Shown here in pieces: positions 5,968-7,500 of a DNA stretch of 7,500 nt (the first letter of the stretch is position 1; every line of letters starts with the position of its first letter). The stretch comes from Treponema sp. (GTDB lineage: Bacteria; Spirochaetota; Spirochaetia; Treponematales; Treponemataceae), in NCBI GenBank assembly GCA_003455655.1, contig DMQP01000116.1:1-7500 (forward strand), given 5' to 3'. The position numbers and the translations under genes were made by a program. A model generated the notes under the pieces. That model did no database searches. It was not told the DNA's origin and saw only the letters and a program-made list of their open reading frames with translations.

Positions 5968-6983
5968 GTTTCTTCCTTCAAACAAAAAGTATTCCATCGC
6001 GCAAGAGATGTTAGTTCAGGGTCATGCGTTACAATGATGATAGTTGGAATTTCTGTTAGTGTTAGCGAACGAACAATATCAACAACCATTTGTTTATTTT
6101 CTGAATCCAAAGAGGCAGTTGGTTCATCTAACAAAAGTAATTTTGCATGCTGAGCAAGGCAGCGAGACAGTGACACTTTTTGTTTTTCTCCACCACTGAG
6201 TGTTGCAAAATCACGGGAAGCAAGATGTAGCGACGATGTGCGTTCAAGCGCTTGTTCTATTTCTTTTGCTTTGTTTTTTGTATGAACATCAAGACCAAGT
6301 CCAACTACTTCAGAAACAGAAAGAGAAAAATGTGGTTGAACAGTAAACTGAGGAATAAAACCGACTGTTCTTTTTTTTTGCTTACCTGCTGCTCTTCCAT
6401 CTATAAAAATTCTTCCAGAAGTTGGTTTTAAAATTCCTGCGATAAGTGAAAGAAGCGTTGTCTTTCCTGTTCCATTTTCGCCAGTAACCATAAGTCTGTC
6501 TCCGGGCGAAAGACTAAACGAAATGTCACAAAGATTTCCATAAGGATGTGATACATGGTCTAGTTGAAGGCTCACACCTTGCGTAAGTTTTGCACGCTTA
6601 CGAAGAAGATAATACATTTCATCGGCATCAGACAAAGATTCAAGTTGAGCTTCGGTTGCACACATAAGTCGGTCAACCACATGACTGTAACTAACTGTTA
6701 CTTGTGGACAGAATTGTTCAAGATACGAAAGAGCAAGTCTACTAATAAGTTCCGCATGAATAAAGGTAATGCCCATGCGCGTCATAAGAACAGCAGCAGC
6801 TTTACCTATTGCCGTATCATGAGCACTTAACACAGAATGGTTTTCAAAGTTCTGCAAAAAAGATTCAAGATCAAAAAGTGGATGCAGCCATTTTTTTTCA
6901 CTTGTAAAAATACATTCATCATCATTAAAAACAGCGAGCGTTGTATTTTGTTCAAGTGGATTACGATAGGCCGATGGTGTCAT
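5964..6983 (-). CDS. Metal ABC transporter ATPase with N-terminal DUF1893-like domain
   Basis: A 339-residue two-domain protein. Residues 134-339 are a ZnuC-type ATPase: Walker A GENGTGKTT (168-176), Q-loop Q212, signature LSGGEKQ (262-268), Walker B LLLLDEP (282-288) and H-loop H320 are all intact, so it should hydrolyse ATP. Residues 15-115 match DUF1893 (TM1506-like, deaminase-type fold): LAVFNDDECIFTSEKKWLHPLFDL, then AHDTAIGKAAAVL (54-66), then IHAELISRLAL (75-85) and VSYSHVVDRLMCATEA. In the free-standing family the last segment normally ends in an N-R-x-x-x-C-P-M-E motif, which here is CATE, so the ancestral catalytic or metal site is probably altered. Usual ZnuC is about 250 residues without such an extension. 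Start ATG 6983 follows the lipoprotein stop by one base with GGAA upstream; TTG 7010 is less likely. The gene couples by ATGA to the permease. Confidence 0.9.
   Translation of the reverse strand: MTPSAYRNPLEQNTTLAVFNDDECIFTSEKKWLHPLFDLESFLQNFENHSVLSAHDTAIGKAAAVLMTRMGITFIHAELISRLALSYLEQFCPQVTVSYSHVVDRLMCATEAQLESLSDADEMYYLLRKRAKLTQGVSLQLDHVSHPYGNLCDISFSLSPGDRLMVTGENGTGKTTLLSLIAGILKPTSGRIFIDGRAAGKQKKRTVGFIPQFTVQPHFSLSVSEVVGLGLDVHTKNKAKEIEQALERTSSLHLASRDFATLSGGEKQKVSLSRCLAQHAKLLLLDEPTASLDSENKQMVVDIVRSLTLTEIPTIIIVTHDPELTSLARWNTFCLKEET
5972..5979 (-). promoter_or_regulatory. Ribosome binding site of the permease gene
   Basis: GAAGGAAG lies four bases before ATG 5967 within the end of the ATPase gene. 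It is the strongest ribosome site in the operon and excludes the upstream TTG at 5997. Confidence 0.75.
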
Positions 6984-6984
6984 G

Positions 6985-7467
6985 TTACGATTCCAAAATA
7001 CAGTCAACAAGAACTATAGTGCTAAATCCATCTTCTTCAATACAAGTGTAAGTTCCACGAACGGTAATAAAATCTCCGTCTTTTGGAATAGAAGGTAAAT
7101 CAGATTCGTTAGCAAATGAAAATCCCAGTCCTGCACTACAACAAGCAGTTGCATCCTGAACAATACAAGCATAGCGGGGAGAACCTTCTATTTGCTCGGG
7201 AATATACATAAGTCCATTCATGCGCACAGACTTACCTTCATAATAGTCTGGTTCAATAAGCATGTTAAACACTTCTGCATACACCATGTTTGCATTCATA
7301 CGCGTAAGATCTATATCAACTGCGGGAAGATCTTTAACACTTGGAGACACTTCAACACTTTGCAAAGCAACAGGCTCTCCTACCTGGGGAACTTCAACAG
7401 CTTTTTTTGAACAAGAACAAAGCACAAATACGAGAAGAAAAACACTAACTTTTACCAAAACTTTCAT
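6985..7467 (-). CDS. Lipoprotein of unknown function with DATACC motif
   Basis: A 160-residue protein that opens the metal-transport operon. The N-terminus MKVLVKVSVFLLVFVLCSCSKK is a signal peptide with lipobox L-C-S-C, so C19 is the likely lipidated residue. After a low-complexity linker (21-55), residues 60-160 form a compact beta-rich domain: YYEGKSVRMNGL (75-86), YACIVQDATACCSAGLGF (99-116) and KDGDFITVRGTYTCIEEDGF (129-148). This is an OB-like layout I recall from uncharacterised proteins beside zinc ABC transporters in Clostridia and spirochaetes. Cys101, Cys109-Cys110, Cys142 and Cys156 could bind metal or form disulfides. The location suggests a partner of the metal importer, for example an envelope metal-binding or delivery protein. 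ATG 7467 is preferred to an in-frame TTG at 7485. It has no Shine-Dalgarno; an extended -10 lies just six bases upstream. The stop is one base from the ATPase start. Confidence 0.82.
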   Translation of the reverse strand: MKVLVKVSVFLLVFVLCSCSKKAVEVPQVGEPVALQSVEVSPSVKDLPAVDIDLTRMNANMVYAEVFNMLIEPDYYEGKSVRMNGLMYIPEQIEGSPRYACIVQDATACCSAGLGFSFANESDLPSIPKDGDFITVRGTYTCIEEDGFSTIVLVDCILES

Positions 7468-7473
7468 GTTTTT

Positions 7474-7482
7474 AATATAGCA
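7474..7482 (-). promoter_or_regulatory. Extended -10 promoter of the metal-transport operon
   Basis: The minus strand reads TGCTATATT, an extended -10 (TG-n-TATATT). The next six bases AAAAAC place +1 on the A of ATG 7467, the exact spacing for a leaderless transcript. The -35 region and any Fur/Zur/TroR-type operator fall beyond the window edge. Confidence 0.55.
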
Positions 7483-7500
7483 CAAGATATGGGGAAAATG

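Noticed and set aside
6984..7010. TTG at 7010 as ATPase start, overlapping the lipoprotein gene
   Set aside because: ATG 6983 directly follows the lipoprotein stop with GGAA upstream, mirroring the permease/binding-protein junction.
1..7500. tRNA, rRNA, CRISPR array, insertion sequence or attachment site
   Set aside because: No cloverleaf with a T-loop consensus, no regularly spaced repeats, no transposase or integrase motifs, and no terminal inverted repeats with target duplications were seen by eye.

Overview
The window looks like chromosome from a low-GC, diderm, host-associated spirochaete, most probably Treponema. The reasons are an outer-membrane beta-barrel gene joined to a LolA-like lipoprotein-sorting gene, a broken gene whose residues match the PDC sensor-TM-HAMP-HD phosphohydrolases that are common in treponemes, and an A/T-rich base composition. 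This assignment rests on recalled family resemblance; no search was possible.

Left part (1-2283, + strand). The 3' end of a LolA-like gene overlaps by four bases (ATGA) a gene for a 432-residue beta-barrel outer-membrane protein. Seven bases later comes a ZIP-family metal transporter (HNIPEG and QNFPEG motifs). The first two look like part of an envelope lipid/lipoprotein transport module whose RND/MMPL pump, if present, lies outside the window. The ZIP gene seems to be co-transcribed with them.

Scar (about 2283-3000). Directly after the ZIP stop there is an in-frame piece of an HD-domain sensor phosphohydrolase. It has lost its start and the N-terminal part of its sensor, and it is cut just after the first HD-domain histidine. 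The last ~120 bases read best in another frame, as the tail of an unrelated protein, so this looks like a deletion scar joining two dead genes.

Centre (3004-4343). A small acidic hypothetical protein (- strand) and a DRE-TIM/HMGL-type aldolase (+ strand) are divergent. Their two extended -10 elements form a near-perfect inverted repeat. The small gene's -10 sits seven bases before its ATG, which suggests a leaderless mRNA.

Right part (7467-4362, - strand). This is a tight four-gene operon: a lipoprotein with a DATACC motif; an ABC ATPase carrying an N-terminal DUF1893-like domain; an ABC-3 family (ZnuB/TroC-like) permease; and a divergent, secreted ZnuA/TroA-like binding protein. Junctions are TAA-C-ATG, ATGA and TAA-C-ATG. 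An extended -10 lies six bases before the first ATG, again predicting a leaderless message. The most unusual items are the DUF1893-ABC ATPase fusion, the lipoprotein of unknown role that leads the operon, and a binding protein that keeps only one recognisable metal-ligand histidine of the usual set. Together with the ZIP gene, the window is rich in divalent-metal handling.
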